From Lepisosteus oculatus (Eukaryota > Chordata > Actinopteri > Semionotiformes > Lepisosteidae): a DNA stretch of 64,000 bases. Shown here piece after piece: positions 1 to 13,661 of the stretch. The first letter of the stretch is position 1, and each line of letters starts with the position of its first letter. The notes under the pieces were generated by a model, which searched no databases, was not told where the DNA came from, and worked only from the letters and a program-made list of their open reading frames with translations. Made by a program: the position numbers and the translations under genes. The stretch lies in contig NC_090716.1 in the NCBI RefSeq assembly GCF_040954835.1, positions 11,407,275 through 11,471,274 of the forward strand. The letters run 5' to 3'.

Positions 1-20
1 GAAAACATGAGGCATTCTCT

Positions 21-205
21 TACAGAAAGGGTTGTGGGAGCTTGAAATAAATCGTCAAATCACATTGTTGAAGCTGAGACCTGGGCTTCTTTCAAGAAAT
101 GACTGGGCGAGATCCTCAGATGAATTAGCCACCAAACAACTTAGATTGATAAGAAAAAGCCACCATTTATTTGTGACCATTTTCATGTTCTCACATTAAC
201 CTATA
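21..205 (+). repeat. CR1-like LINE 3' fragment (copy 1)
   Basis: Degenerate remnant of the last part of a CR1-like reverse transcriptase reading frame plus its 3' tail. Read on the plus strand it resembles the family ending 'QRVVG.WNKL...VVEAETLASFKKWLDEI', followed by a tail similar to GTTTGTGACCTTTCTTATG. The same consensus recurs at 1645-1835, 32535-32800, 61265-61560 (minus) and 63590-63800. Stops and indels show it is dead. It may extend left of the window. Confidence 0.6.
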
Positions 206-1644
206 AAAAAGATAATGTAGTTTAAACAAAAATATACAGTAGATTACAGAGCAGAAAGCTAAAATGCTGCCACAGTCAACAAAAATGACAAATCAAAAGT
301 TATAGAAAGCACCAAGGAAAAATTAAAAACAGCAGCCAAAAAACCCTCTTCCTCAGATTCTTCTTGCTAGTACCCCTGTTTCCCTTTTCTAATTGAAGAG
401 CATCTTCTCTGCCATGGAAGTGTAGCTTTCCAGTACTCCCTGCCTGTGTGAGCTAAGGTTGGTTTGCATTCATACTTTCATTTACTCTGCAGTTAGGATG
501 GCATGGAGCTGATGCAATTCATCTCTGGACATACCTGAAAAGCCACCTCAGGGTAATGAACACCCAACAAGGGTTATCAGGCACAGGAACTGGTTTAAAA
601 CAAAACATTTTACAGATAAGCATTTAGTTTTAGTTATTTGCACATTCCCAAAAACAAAGCTGTGAACCTTATAGCAGAATTCTCTCTGTGTCAACAAATC
701 TGACTATACTGAGCACAGGCAAGGATACAAGAGGCCCACTAATCTCTTCACACCCCATTTACAGGTTATTGCCTCTGAATGCATTCTTTCTGACTGCTCA
801 TATCGCATTTTGGGTAAAAAAACACCAAGAGCTGCATTCAAACCTCTAAATGAAACACATAACCAATGTAAAACTCTGCTTTTGTTTCAGAGGGAGAATA
901 CGAAGACAAACCATGAATAAATATATCACATTTTCTTGGAAGTCCCAAGACAGCTGAAGCAATGCTAGACAAATCATAAGAAACAAAATAATATGTTTCT
1001 GATATACAAAATATCAATTTCATTATTCATTGGGTTCAGGAGTTTAGCTTCATTTTAGGCTTCATTTGAAGAGACTTATGAATACTGGAAGCTTATTTAT
1101 TAAGTGGTTTGAAGAATTGCCAAGTGGGAGCATATGAATATCACATTTATATTAAATACAAAGCTAATATTAATGTTTTAGACAAAGATCTTCCCTTTCG
1201 TAAAACATAAAAATGTTTCCTTGTGAATACTTTAATATGATTTTTTTTAAACCATTATGGTACACAAACACATGGAACATTATTCCTAAATTCAAAAAGC
1301 CTTTCTTTCTCTTTCTTTTTTTCTGATTGAAAGATCAATGGAAGACGGCAGAAACCAGCTGAAAAAGACATGGGCAGCCAAAGGTTACAGTATGGATTGC
1401 ATGTTACTTGCTGAGAAGGATGGCAGGTCTGGATACAGCTTTTTTCATGCTAAAGGTGCAATTGTGCACAGTGCAAGTCAATATTGGAAAAGTGAAGACG
1501 TGATCTAAATTTCTATATACCCAAAGAAGCAATGGCACCTAAATGTCTTTCGTCTGAAACAAAGGAGAATTAAGTGAGACTTAACCCAAGTAGACAGTGA
1601 CTTCTCAGACTAGCACATACAATAACCTGGTGTAAATAGCTTTC
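206..1644. other. Non-coding stretch, no gene recognised
   Basis: AT-rich DNA with no convincing exon. A short minus-strand reading frame at 838-1023 and an exon-like 17-codon piece at 482-532 were examined; neither matches a family I recognise. Confidence 0.5.
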
Positions 1645-1835
1645 CATGGTACAGAACAGGAAAAGCTTCTTTACGCAAAGAGTTGTGGATAGGTGGAACA
1701 AGCTGCTTTGCCGGGTGGTGGTCAAGGGCTAAACTGTGAGCTCCTTCAAGAAATGGTGAAACAAAGCTTTAGATTCACTGACCTATTGAAAAACTAGATG
1801 AGAAATAGGTTCACAATATTTCTTACATTCCAATG
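1645..1835 (+). repeat. CR1-like LINE 3' fragment (copy 2)
   Basis: Carries the family landmarks in order: GCTTCTTTACGCAAAGAGTT, then GGAACAAGCTGC, then CTTCAAGAAATGG, followed by a decayed tail. It corresponds to the C-terminal end of a LINE reverse transcriptase frame. It is strongly diverged and non-functional. Confidence 0.55.
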
Positions 1836-3815
1836 TGAGGAGCAACAAACACGGAAGTCGGTTTATTTACCTGTGGGGAAAAAAAAGTGCATTTGGGATT
1901 TTACAGATTGTGCACTCTGTATGTAGTAGTTTTCTGGTTTCGGACCCGGCTCTGACACAGAAAGCAACAAAGGCAGATAATCACATGTACCGTAGCTCGT
2001 TGAGTGGGCGGACTTGGCCTAAGGGGGCAGGAGGCGTCTGGAAATGGAAGCCATCTGCGAGGCTGGGGGGAAAGAGCTCAAGGTCACTGTTCCTTCTGTC
2101 AGAGTGGTAAAGGCGAGGCCCCTCCTGCCAAAGACAGTTTCAAACTATATTTCTCAGTCCAGCAGGCACAGATGCCCCCCACACTACGTAAAACCCACCC
2201 TGTATTTCGCTACATGTCCTCACCTGACCTGTCTGTAACTCTGCTGAACCAGCAGGGCTACAGAGCTTTCATTCAATTACAACCTGCTCACCGCCTTTTG
2301 CAGTTCACGTCTCACTCTGGATTTTGTTTTGTGCTCTGCGGGCAGACTGCTTTTCAGCATCCCAATCCCTACCATTAAAAAGTCCCTGCAGATCAATGAA
2401 GTTCTCATTTAACTCAGTTTCCACAGACAGTACATTTCCCTGCCAATTCTACATGTGTATGTATGTGTACTGCCTCCATCAGGCTTATAGTACTCTGTTA
2501 TTCTCAAATCTCTTGTACTGTTACAGTAGCAACACAATTTGATATTTTGATATACCTTTCTTGCTGTAACCATTTTAAATGTCATATAGTGCTGCTATAT
2601 GACTTTCAGGTCAAGTTTCTGAATCAGATTACTATTTTATTTTGTATTTATTTACATAATTGAGAGCTCAGCTGAAATGAAAAGCAGCAAAGAATCACAC
2701 CCCCCAGACATGAGAGGACTTTGGTTTAAGGGCTAATTCCTCAAGATTTTTTTCATCTGTTCATAGCAGCATCAAAACTTGATCTACAGTACTAGCTGCA
2801 ATCATACTGAACAACACTGGTTAAGCAATTACGGTTTGTCATAATGAAAAAGGTAACAAATCAGAGCCATTTTGGGCTATCTTGCTCACTTAGCTGCTTC
2901 CATTCATTTGAGCTACTTCTTAAAGATTTCATGGAGTTAAGTGCAACAATCTGTCAGGAGAACTAGCTGGTTCCCTAATCTAGCAGATCATAATCCACCT
3001 ACAGTGGCAATAACACTTGCTGAACCTTTGACTAGCTAGCAGCAAATCCTCCCAAAAAGATTTTGTGTTCTGTGTATTAATTGACAAAATATAGTGAATG
3101 TCTTAGTATTAGTCCCAGCATTGCTTACTGCTTCTTATTAGCAAGCACAACTCGATTTTCCATTTGCAGGAGAAAATCAGAACCCATACCAAGAGCACAT
3201 GGGTGTGAAATTCTCTGACAAACCTCCGTCAGCCTTCACCACATAATGAGAAAAGAACTAGAACGGAAAATTTCTATTGACAAGGGGAAAGGGGGCAGCA
3301 GAACAGGGGCAATGAGAAATAAAACTGATAGGAAGGGAGGACAGCAACAGAGCGCTTAAGAAGAAGGAAACACACAGCATGTAGGCACACATGAGTGAAC
3401 GGTACAGCTGGACCACACACTCATTAGGAGACAGCATCGCTATCAGCTGGAACCGTGCACTGTAGCTGCGAAGCCTGCGGATGAAGCTGAAATTTGAATC
3501 CTGACAGTATTGTACCCAAGAGCTGACGAGACATTTCAAACACGTTTCCTACGGAGTTCAAGATGACAGCCAAACAGATATGAATTTCTCTAAATAAATC
3601 ATGGAGGAGTAAATTTCAAAAGGCCCATTGATGATGCCTCCTTTCTATCTCGAATGGAACAGGATTTTCTCATTTTTAATTTCCTGTCTTTATCACACTG
3701 TGAAGAAATTGCATAAAAGTGATGCAGGAAACCTAACACAGTAGTTCTAGAACAGCTCTGCAAAATTTTCATTTGACACAAAAAATGCAACATAGATGTC
3801 AGAAAGGGTAGCTAC
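1836..3815. other. Non-coding stretch with a GC-rich patch
   Basis: No recognisable gene. The piece at about 1985-2140 is clearly richer in G and C than its surroundings and contains TCAAGGTCA (2078-2086), the extended half-site bound by NR5A- and ERR-type nuclear receptors. A plus-strand reading frame through this patch (2004-2378) has no recognisable domain and is treated as chance. Confidence 0.4.
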
Positions 3816-4263
3816 TGTACCTATGTTCCCTCTAATTTTTAATGGCCTGTGTGCGCAAAAATGTCAAGTTGTGCAAATTTCTTTCCCAGTGCCAAAAACT
3901 TGTGCGCGCTAAATTGAGCGTATGTAAAATTGCAAGCCTGAAATTATTTTTTTGTTAATATAGTCATCCTCGTATAAGCATAGAGATTCAAAAGACCAGG
4001 ACAGTGATTCCACGAGCCCAGTCATGGAGCAGGGAGGTATAAGACTACAAGAGCACAGGTATCGATGATCGAGGAGCAGTAACAATGCACACAGCCAAGT
4101 CGGGCCTCTCACAGCCAGTCTCATGGTCAATTGAACATTTTTCAATTGACGACCGTGTTTGTTTATTTATTTTTTTGTATGTAGGCAGTTCAATTTCCTA
4201 TATGCGCTGATTTCATAACCTGTGTGCGCGCGCACATGACCACAGCTTAGAGGTAGAACATTG
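3816..4263. mobile_element. hAT-type MITE with 8 bp target duplication
   Basis: Short non-autonomous DNA element. The left end reads CTATGTTCCCTCTAA; the right end, reverse complemented, reads CAATGTTCTACCTCTAA, giving imperfect terminal inverted repeats. Subterminal GTGTGCGC motifs occur at both ends in opposite orientation. The 8 bp sequence GTAGCTAC flanks it at 3808-3815 and 4264-4271 and fits the hAT target pattern nTnnnnAn. About 4 extra bases sit between the left duplication and the recognisable repeat. There is no transposase frame inside. The ends resemble hAT elements described from other vertebrates. Confidence 0.65.
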
Positions 4264-4271
4264 GTAGCTAC

Positions 4272-7200
4272 AGAGATTCGTGGAATTCTACACAAGTTTT
4301 CATTTTATTCTCGATGTTCCAAAACTTACTTTGAACAACACTTACATTATCCTTTGGTTTCTGTGGTTTATCAGTGTTCACTTCTATGAACCATGAAATA
4401 TTGTTTTCTAAGCTTTAACAGCTTTTCATTGCACTTTAACATGTTTCATAATGCTTGGGTGTTGCTTATCTAGCTAAATGTATGAGGATACACATGATAA
4501 TCATAACTATAATTAGAACCTGTTGTTTATGGATGATTGTAACCGTCAAGGCATTATGGAGAATGAAGTCAGTGACTGTGAGGCTGTCAACATTCAATGA
4601 CAAATGACACGGTAATGAAAAAGCACCAAAAACAATAACATTATTCAGACATATTGTCAGCTAGTCATGATTTTCATTTTTTTAAAACAATAAAGATCAT
4701 AAAAAAGGGAAATGAATCATGAGCATATCAACCATTCTGTGATCTCTGTAAAGCAATTATTGTTAATTTAGAAAGCTCAGAAGAAGGCGGAACATCCAAG
4801 TTCTGGTTTTCTACACGTATGCAATGTGTGTCTTGCAGAAGAGCAAAAATAGTAAAGGAAAACTAAAGGGGGACCATTGTGCTTTAAAGGAGGGAAATTA
4901 ATTCCAAAATGATGATATGGATGATCCAAAAAAGTATGAAAATACTTCAATAACAACAAGAATTACAGAATAACCAAAAGGATCAACAAAAAAAGAAAAT
5001 ATGACACCATTGTAAGAGAGGAAGAGGCTGACATAAGTTGGACAAAGACGAGCTGATCATGGCTGGACAAAGGATCAAAGGTAAAAAAACAACTAAGCAA
5101 ATGATGGACAAGCCAACAGCAGGCCTTGAGTTGGCAATGATGTTTAATTATTCCCACTACCATAAAAAAATCAACAACCATGCAGTAATACCAGTGTAAA
5201 AATATTTACAGTGTTGACTATATACAAAATATACAAATGAAATGAAATACCTTTAATATTGGAAATCACCTACTGTACACTTCACTGTAGCGCCCATGCC
5301 AAGATACAAATTGATCTCCCTTGTGGCCTGAGAGCATTTTTTATACCAAAGCCAATAAAGAAAGCCTGTTCTAGAAATGCTGTTTCCTTGGCTTTAGTCA
5401 AGATGATGCAAAATGGTCAATGCTGTCATAAGTATGTGTACAATATTTGTTGGATTAATTTTTACATAGCAGTGCATCAAGGGAATGATTCATTTCATGT
5501 GCTCCCATAAAACAAACATCACTAGATAGAAAATAGAGGTAAACGTTAGTGGTGAGATCAATTAAATTAAATTAAAAGTTTGTATATTTAATGAAGAGCC
5601 TAGTGGTGAAGTGCATGTAGTTGTGTGTGGGAAAGCTGTAGGGAGCAATTGATAGAGCATTCTGTCACAGCTCGGCTGAAGACAAGACAAGCCTGAAAGC
5701 CAGATTCTAAGAGCCGAATGAGCTGAACGTTTTCTGTGCATCAACTGTAGATGAGCAATGGTGTGCATGGCAGATCTCAAGCCAGCAACGACTTGTGTGA
5801 ATGTGCTCAGTTGCCAGACACCTATTTTGATCATTTATACAGTGGTGGTTCTGAATAGTTTGAAAGATTGAGAAATTTCAAATAATTAAATATTTTAAGC
5901 AACAAACAACAGGAAAGAAAGAAGGTAATTAACAGCTCAGGGGATAATATCCTCACTCCCAACTTCCCTTACCAGCCCTACTGAATAGATTAACACTCAT
6001 TTTTAGGAATTGGATTTACTACAGTCTAGGTCATTAAAACACAGCCTATAGCAGTCACACAATAGCCTAGGAAGACTCTTCACAGAAAAAAGCAGAGCTC
6101 AAGTCTTTTATATCTGGTCACGAGTTTCTGCTGCATCTTGTCAGCTGTGGTTTTCCCCAGCAACATTGTACTGACTTTATCAAGAGCCAAATATCTGTCA
6201 ATTGTGTTGGCACCCTGAACAATATGTACTGCTTCTGTACTACTGAGCCTGAGTGCAACACAGCTACTAATTTCACTGTAATATCAAGGAACAGAGAACC
6301 ATTAGTGTGGGGACTGACCCAGCTGCCTGATTAGATAAACCAGTATTTCTTCAGGAAGTACAGTAGATGCAGTAACATGCATAATTCACAATGGGTCCAC
6401 TAGCCATCTTAATTATACCCACAGCCAGCTTTCACACTTCACAAACAGTGGAAGTAGGTAAAAGATAATATGGTATTGCATTGACTCCTTAATTTTAATA
6501 AATTATTCCATATGCACTCTATATGAGTGATAAAAAGTTGCAACAAAAACTAGCAGACACATGGACCAAAGCTGAGAAGCAGGTCTACAGATGTTATTTT
6601 TAACAGTGTTTGTAAAGCCTATTATAATAAACAGTTTAGAAAAGCAGGTGATGTGTAATTACAGTTTTCAGTTGTAATATTCCCGCCTCCTTAAAGTGAC
6701 ACTGTATTACCAAAGCTAGTAGGGATTCAGTTTCTAATTTTTCTTATTTGACAAAGCATAGGCAAAGTTATTTTTCCTTCATCCATGATCTGCAGCAACT
6801 TATCGACCGCCTGACAGATCCTGACTTTCAAAGAGTAAAGACTAGATTAACAAAGGGTCTGTAAAAACAAGGGTAAAATTGATTTACTGTCTATTGAAAA
6901 AAAACCACACTGCTTCAGGTACAATGAGCAACAAGATTCCAGGCATCGATGCAAAACATAGAACTCAATGTGATTTCAAAGATTTACAGAGACAACCTGC
7001 TTCTAAGATTAATGGAAGACCAATCTTAACACTGTCATGCTGCTTTTCAAAGCTTTTCTCTAAGAGACCTTTTGGTTTATCTTAAAGTATTGTTTAAATA
7101 GTTGTTTTTCGACAAGATCTGTGTCATTGCAGCTTTTCAGTATTTTAAAAGTGTCTTTATTTGTCACATAGGCTAATTCCAGAACCTTCAGATTCTTTTA

Positions 7201-10200
7201 TGTAGGTAAAAGCCCCCCTAGCACAATTTGACATGACTATGGAGAGCTTGACTTGTATTTCTAACATTTTAAAATTTATTCAATGAACAAAATCCCTTGA
7301 AATGCCAAGTGTTCCTACTATTTCCATTTTCATATTTTTTAAAGATATTTGATTACTTTTACTCTTTTACTCAGGTTCTAATTCTTTCTCTTCAGCAGGT
7401 TATATGTAGTTCTTCAGGATTGAATAATTATAATGACTGTCATAATTGGTTACAGTTATTGAATAATTAGGTGAAATGTGAATTTGAAAAACATTTAAGT
7501 TCACATTGAACAACGTTCATTAATATTTTGCATGTACAGTGGTAGAATATACTTGTGTAATTGTCGCCTTCAATCCACAAAAGCTGTATTTTTATTCATA
7601 ACCATTCATCATCATTGAGATATAAATCTTGCACATTTATGTATATTGTACAATGTATTAATTAAAACTGTTGTTGAGTTCTATGCGATTCATACTTATT
7701 TGATTATAGTGAATACTACTTACTGCACCTGTTACAGCTACTGTAGTAGCTTAGCTGTGAAAAAGATTGGCTACTTTTAATTCACAGAAATATTGCTTTT
7801 GAAACTTCAAAGTGATTAAGCTGTACTCCAACTGTAAAAATCTGGGGAAAATGTGGTACTACAGCGAAGACTAAAGATAGCTGTTGTATCACCTAAAGGC
7901 CACTTTTTGGCTCTCAGCTGATACACGAAGACTTCTAGTTACCTCTCAGCAGAACAGCTACAGTAGTTGGCTATGCTGACCAAGTGTTTGCTTAGTACCC
8001 CTAGCTATGCTGGCTGTGCTGGAAGTCCTTCACCTCCTTCTTCTAGATTTTGCTGTGATGTACAAAGCAAAACATCAAGGCAAGTATGATAAAGAGAATT
8101 CCCCAAAGATCACATTAAAAAAGGCTAGTGTGTGACTGATTTACAATGACTCATTTTTAAGTACATTCCTATAGCTGGGTCACAATGGAGCACAGTATTT
8201 CAGAAGTAAGTTTCCCAAGATGCCAAAAACCTTCAGAGAAATGCTCATGTGTAAACAATGTTCCCAGCTCCTGACCTAACACAATGATTACATCTTCTTC
8301 TTACTTGATGACTAGGACATTTAGAATAGGATATTTTAAAAGAATAGGATGTTCGTTCTTCTAAAATTACCTCTGCCTGTGCATGACAGGATGAGTAAGG
8401 CTTGCTGTTTAGGTTCAACTTCTTACACAAGGAAACAAATCCATTTCTGGATTCAAGTGAACAAGAGGCACACCAATGTGTGCAGCTTATTGTTTGTATT
8501 TGTAGAGGAATTTGAGAGGTCCTACACCATTTAGTGTCCCCCCCCACACACAAAATCAACATGGCAAAATTGACATTTCCCACAACCCAGATTTTGAAGG
8601 ATTTAATTCCTGTTTAAAACTGACTTTAGTACATAAAATTACCAGATATTTTTGTAGTTTGCAGAAAATTAAAAATATGTAACCCAAATTAAAAAAAAAG
8701 AAATTCAATTGATTTTACTGGGTTGCCGAAGTTCTTTCCCTTCCCTTGACTTTAGAAGAAGGATGAGGCAGAAGTCTGGGAATTGCAGAATTATACAGTA
8801 GCTACAGAAGTGAAAATGTCTCCTTGCAAGAAAGTGTTAGGTTCCCACGTTTAATACATTTGCAAAATCAACAGCTCCATATATGTAGTGCCTTTTCACG
8901 TGAGATAACGCTTTCTGTAAACTGTTGTAAGCAAGACAAGCACTGGTAGATTTGGGGTTTTAAGTGTGCTTACACACTCTTGACTTCCAGGTAGAGATTT
9001 GAGCATTATCTTCAGCTCAAATCCATAGTCCAGCTGTGCCACTGAGCATGTTTTTGTGTTCATTCATGTGAGTTTCAGGTCTCTGGTGTGGGCGTTAGCA
9101 GCTTCCAAACAGGGGGTTTGCATGTCTCCAAACAGGATATGTGGGTAGTGGACGTCGGATCCCAGCAGGGAGAAAGCAGGAAGGTGGAAGCTGGAGCTCC
9201 TATTGTTGTAGAAGGTAAGGTCCTCACGAGGAGCACTTCTGAATATGTGAACAGGATACCACTGCTGTGACCTCTGACCTTCTAGGTGAACTTCCTTATC
9301 AAATTTTAAAGAACAGATCTGTGGATGGAGTAGAAACCCACACTCTTTCAGTATCAAATCCAAATATAACTACATCCTCCTCGCAATGACCACATCAGTC
9401 TATTAACAATCCACGTGATGTGTAAAAGACTAGCCTGTCACAGGGCCCCTAAGTGAAGTGTTTGCTCACGTGTGGACTGCTGTTCATTCCATTTCCAGTA
9501 ACAGTCCTAATGTCAGAAACCCACTCTACTGTAACAATCCTGAAGTTGACTTGGAATGTATTTAGTTTCCAAATCTCTCAATGTTGCATTCACATCGTAC
9601 TGCTCATCACATCCATACTCTTAATCTGAAGCACCCATATTGAGACCTATCCTCAACCCTGGTCTAGCACATTCTCTTTAATGCCTAGTTATTTTTACAT
9701 TTAATAACCAAAAGCTGGTTACCAGTCCCCACTGGAACTGATGTTTGATTATCTACCAAGGGCTGGCAATAGCAGAGGTCAGGCAACTACCTACATTTGT
9801 GATTTACATTGATTTTCTGCCTCTCGCCCTCAGGAAAGGGCTTCTGATCCAGGTTTCACTGACATGATCTTGACAGGCCATCGGGTTGCATTTTAAACTG
9901 TCAGCAATAAAATGAGTTGATTTCTGCAGAGCACAATATATTTAATGAAAAAGAAAATTATATCACAGCTGTCATAAAGGAAAAAATTGCATACTGTTAC
10001 CAAGCTGCATTGTCAGAACATATGAATTTATGTAAACTCCAGTGAACTGAAGGATAGTAGTCATCATTGGTTGGTGAAAGGGGGAGATATACACGGCCAA
10101 AATCTGTGTAATCAATTTCCTCTTCCTGGGGTCAGTTTACTGAGGCCACTGTGTGCTAGAAGGTGCCATTCTTAAGCCGAGATCATAAACTGAGATTCTG

Positions 10201-11086
10201 ACAACTCCATCATTGAAAATCTCACGGTAGTTTTTGAAAGAGCAGGGGGGTTAACCCTTGTATTCTGGCTGAGTGAATAGGTGAAGTCATTTTTACTCTC
10301 CCCCCCAGTCCTCTGCTGGTGAAGAATGGCTGCCACTCACCACCATGGGGGGAGATGCACCTCAGAGGCAGGAGGAGTAGGTTCTGTTCCATTTGTGACA
10401 TGCTTCAAGATGACACTCTCTATATAAATACAAGGAATCAATATTAAGAAGTATAAAAAATGGTGTGTAATTGTGTTATTGACATTTCCCATACGTCTCT
10501 GGCTTTGTCTCCTGTCCTCAGCAAAATACCTGTCCAACACAATTTCTCTTTTAATACAAGGATGTGACAAGGAGCAAGCAGTCAGAATCTGAGTGTAAAA
10601 AGGTGGCCCACTCCCGTTTCCCATGGTTGACAGCTCACACACCACTGCAGAGAGTTCATGGTTCAGGCAGCCACTGACATCACCACCAGACATAAGCTGA
10701 TTCAGAGCACAGCTCAATACTGCCCCCACCAGGCTGTCACCCACCGTGCAAGGCGAAGAGCGCCTGCAGCCTTTGTTATAGAATCTGCTGTCAGAAAGGT
10801 ACATATGGAAATCCTCACCTACTCACTTTTAGATACCTTTCAATACCCACCCTCTAGAAGGTAACCACACTTCAGTGAGCATGAGTGCCTATATTTTGAA
10901 CGTAACCTTTATTATAGTGGTGTTATAGAAAGATCACTTGATCTATCAGTTGATCAGGGAAGTCAGAAGCTGGGATCAACTAAATAGAATATACAGTATT
11001 TAACACCGTTCATAAGGCACACAAATAATGTTAAATTATATTTCATTAGTAAGCTTCCATTAGTTCCAAAATTCCATCTGACACTT
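4272..11086. other. Non-coding DNA downstream of cd82
   Basis: About 6.8 kb with no exon I can support. Long frames here (8245-8583, 9064-9363, 10337-10804, all minus) lack recognisable domains and splice context. The piece around 10630-10790 is richer in GC but unidentified. Confidence 0.45.
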
Positions 11087-11106
11087 CACTGGCGCCCTCT
11101 GGTGAA
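11087..11106 (-). promoter_or_regulatory. CTCF-like binding motif
   Basis: The minus strand reads TTCACCAGAGGGCGCCAGTG. It matches the vertebrate CTCF core (CCASYAGRKGGCRSY) at 14 of 15 positions. It lies about 2.5 kb beyond the cd82 stop codon, where a boundary element would be plausible. Motif match only; binding is inferred. Confidence 0.45.
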
Positions 11107-11412
11107 ATAATATGGTTCCACGGGTTGCTTTACGCTTTTAGATTTCAATACTGGGCAACACATAAAGGAACATAAAAGAAGACGGGGCTTAATGGAATAT
11201 CAATGTTCAATAGCTTGAAATTGTTTGGAGTCAAAACAAATATTCATTCTGATCATAATAAAATATTTAAAATTGTTAGAGCAATTACAATCTATTCTGT
11301 TTTGACAACAAATGAAAAATTAAACAATAAACAAATGAATCTGGTTTTCACGTCAGTGTGAACAAACACACAATTCTATCACTCTGAAGTCAAAGATCTG
11401 GGGTGAGTTCAC

Positions 11413-13583
11413 TTTATTTTACTGGCTTGACTTTCTGAACAGAAATGCACATTTCAATTTTCATAAGGATCCCTATCATTTTCTTTCAGTTACAGCATGT
11501 CTAGAAACTGATATCTATTCCTTAGATATAAAAAATAAAACAAGAATACCTATCTGCAATAAAACTTAAAAAATAACCATGGATGTTTTCTCAGAAAAAA
11601 CAAAAGGAAAGAAGCAAGAGCCTTCATCTACATTTCCGTCTCTGGATCAGAACCACTAACTTTACAAGAAACCTTCAGAAACCCAGCTGTTACGTTATTA
11701 CCCCAATGGGTGTCCTTTTGTACAAGATCAAGCCCAAAGCTTCTCTGCTGTTGAATGTGCTTGAATATGTCTTTTAAAGAACAGTTAAAGTGTGGAATGT
11801 TAACACTTGACCACACAACAAGAAATCCTAAAGCAGTGTCACGTACATTAAAACAGTACCTGACATTTTAATCATCATAAAATGAGAATCTTCAGATGTC
11901 TTTAAGTAAAATTTGCATCTGCAACAAAAAACACTATTAAATGTCTTTAAAGAAGCACAGTACATTAAAAGTTGTAATTGGAAGATGACATGAGTACACT
12001 GGATAATACAGTAAACAGCATCTGGTATAGTGTAACACATCTCAGAACTTTAAAATACTAACCCTTGCTTAATCTTCTGTTTATTTTAGGTCAAAGACGG
12101 ATAACTTGAGCCCTATATCAGCTAGAGCCTAAGGGCACACTTTAGCCATGCAAAACTTTGCACAAGGACAATAAAAACCCACATACCTAATTTTAAAAGA
12201 GATAGTATCAACTCACAGCATACTTTAAGAGTGACATGCACATGTGGTGTGAGAGTCTTAAGTAAATATCTGGTGTCAAATATTGCCGATTCTTCCTCCA
12301 ATAACTCTTCATATTTCACATGTAAACATGTCACAGAAATAAAATTGTATTATTTATTACAGAGGAAATTGGCAACTATCTTTTCATATAAAATGCTAAG
12401 CCATAAACTGCAAATCAGGCACTCATTAATTCTTAACTGCAGAAATATATACATACACAAAAATACATATAAAAAGACATCATGCAAAACTAATTTACCA
12501 TACCCTAATGGTACAAAGACCAATCAGACCAGGCCAAACCATGGGGATTTTCAAAATCAAGGCTTAAAATTTAAAGCAGATGACAGTACTGAGTTAATAA
12601 AAGAAGGGTATTGTGAAATCCTTAAGAATTCAGAAGTGGACTGACAACATATACACTGCATCAAAGCCTGAGCTGTACTGTGAACACAGCAACCTAACCT
12701 TTTGAGAGTTAGAAGGATTTGTCAAAAAGTAGAAACTTTTGCAGGTAAGAAAAAAAATCTTATCTGTTGCTACTGTATTTTGGGTATTGAGGTAATTTCC
12801 AAATTAATTTGCAGCTTGCAAAGTAATTGAATGGGAAAATGAAGTTTGCTTTAAAAAATGATTGCTTTCAAAGGCACTATATTACATAAAATTATTGATG
12901 GTGATTGAAAGTTATTAATAATGATTGATAACTCAAATGATAACTCAATTCTTTCTAATCTTGTTCAGTGTGTGAGAGAAATGAATTAATATTCAAACCA
13001 ATAATGTCACTCACATGGACTTTGTACTGTCAACACCTGCCTCCCATCTGGCTTAATAACAGCCCTTCCTCACTCATGTTTTGACTATATAGAATCTGCT
13101 ATTGTGTATACTGCCTTGACCAGTCTTTGTGTCACTGATCAACAGCATAAAACATTTACTAAAGTGCTCTTAAGGAAAAAAAAGATATGAAGTGCTTAAA
13201 AAAAGAAAAAAAACACATCTATACATGTAGCTTTTGGGAACAGAAGAAATGAATTGGCTAAATAACTTATCCCTTCTCTGTCTTAAATTACTTGAATAAC
13301 CATAGGAATAGGCATATTCTAATGTTTTAGCAAAGAACGCTCCAAAAATTAAGAGCATGTAAAAAAAGTATATACATTTCCGGAACCCTAAAAGAGACAG
13401 AAACAGCATGATGTTATCCCACATGGATTAAACCTTCAGCGTGACTTGGGAGAGAAAGAGAAAGAGTAGATTTCCACTTTTCTAATTGTAACTGGATTGC
13501 ACAATGTCTCTCATTTGCCCATACTGCCTGTTTTTGGATTGGCACAGGAAGGCGCTGAGTGTTTTTCTTCTGCAGAAAAGGAT
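11413..13583 (-). other. cd82: cd82 3' UTR, extent uncertain
   Basis: Sequence following the cd82 stop codon on the minus strand. Candidate AATAAA poly(A) signals on that strand lie at 12353-12358 and 11413-11418, so the 3' UTR would be about 1.2 or 2.2 kb. Which signal is used cannot be decided from sequence. Confidence 0.3.
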
Positions 13584-13661
13584 TCAGTACTTGGGCACTT
13601 TAGTGTAGTCTTCCTGGTGTATGCTCTTGCAAAGGCATATGGATAGGATCATCCCCAGCAG
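13584..13661 (-). CDS. cd82: cd82 last coding exon
   Basis: Encodes LLGMILSICLC, the end of the fourth membrane helix, then the cytosolic tail ending EDYTKVPKY and TGA at 13586-13584. The acceptor reads TTTTTACTGTGCAG. It contains two palmitoylatable cysteines and the YTKV endocytosis motif. Phase 0 at its start. Confidence 0.97.
   Translation of the reverse strand: MLGMILSICLCKSIHQEDYTKVPKY

Noticed and set aside
482..532. Exon-like piece on the minus strand (TTTTCAG then 16 codons, MSRDELHQLHAILTAE, and TAA)
   Set aside because: Plausible in form, but no partner exon with matching phase was found and I do not recognise the peptide. It could be the last exon of a gene, but I cannot support it.
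838..1023. 61-codon minus-strand frame
   Set aside because: No homology recognised and no suitable splice sites connecting it to anything.
2004..2378. 124-codon plus-strand frame through the GC-rich patch
   Set aside because: Overlaps two other plus-strand frames of similar quality; no domain; likely chance from GC content.
10337..10804. 155-codon minus-strand reading frame, the longest single frame in the window
   Set aside because: No recognisable domain, no splice context, and the composition looks like translated non-coding DNA.
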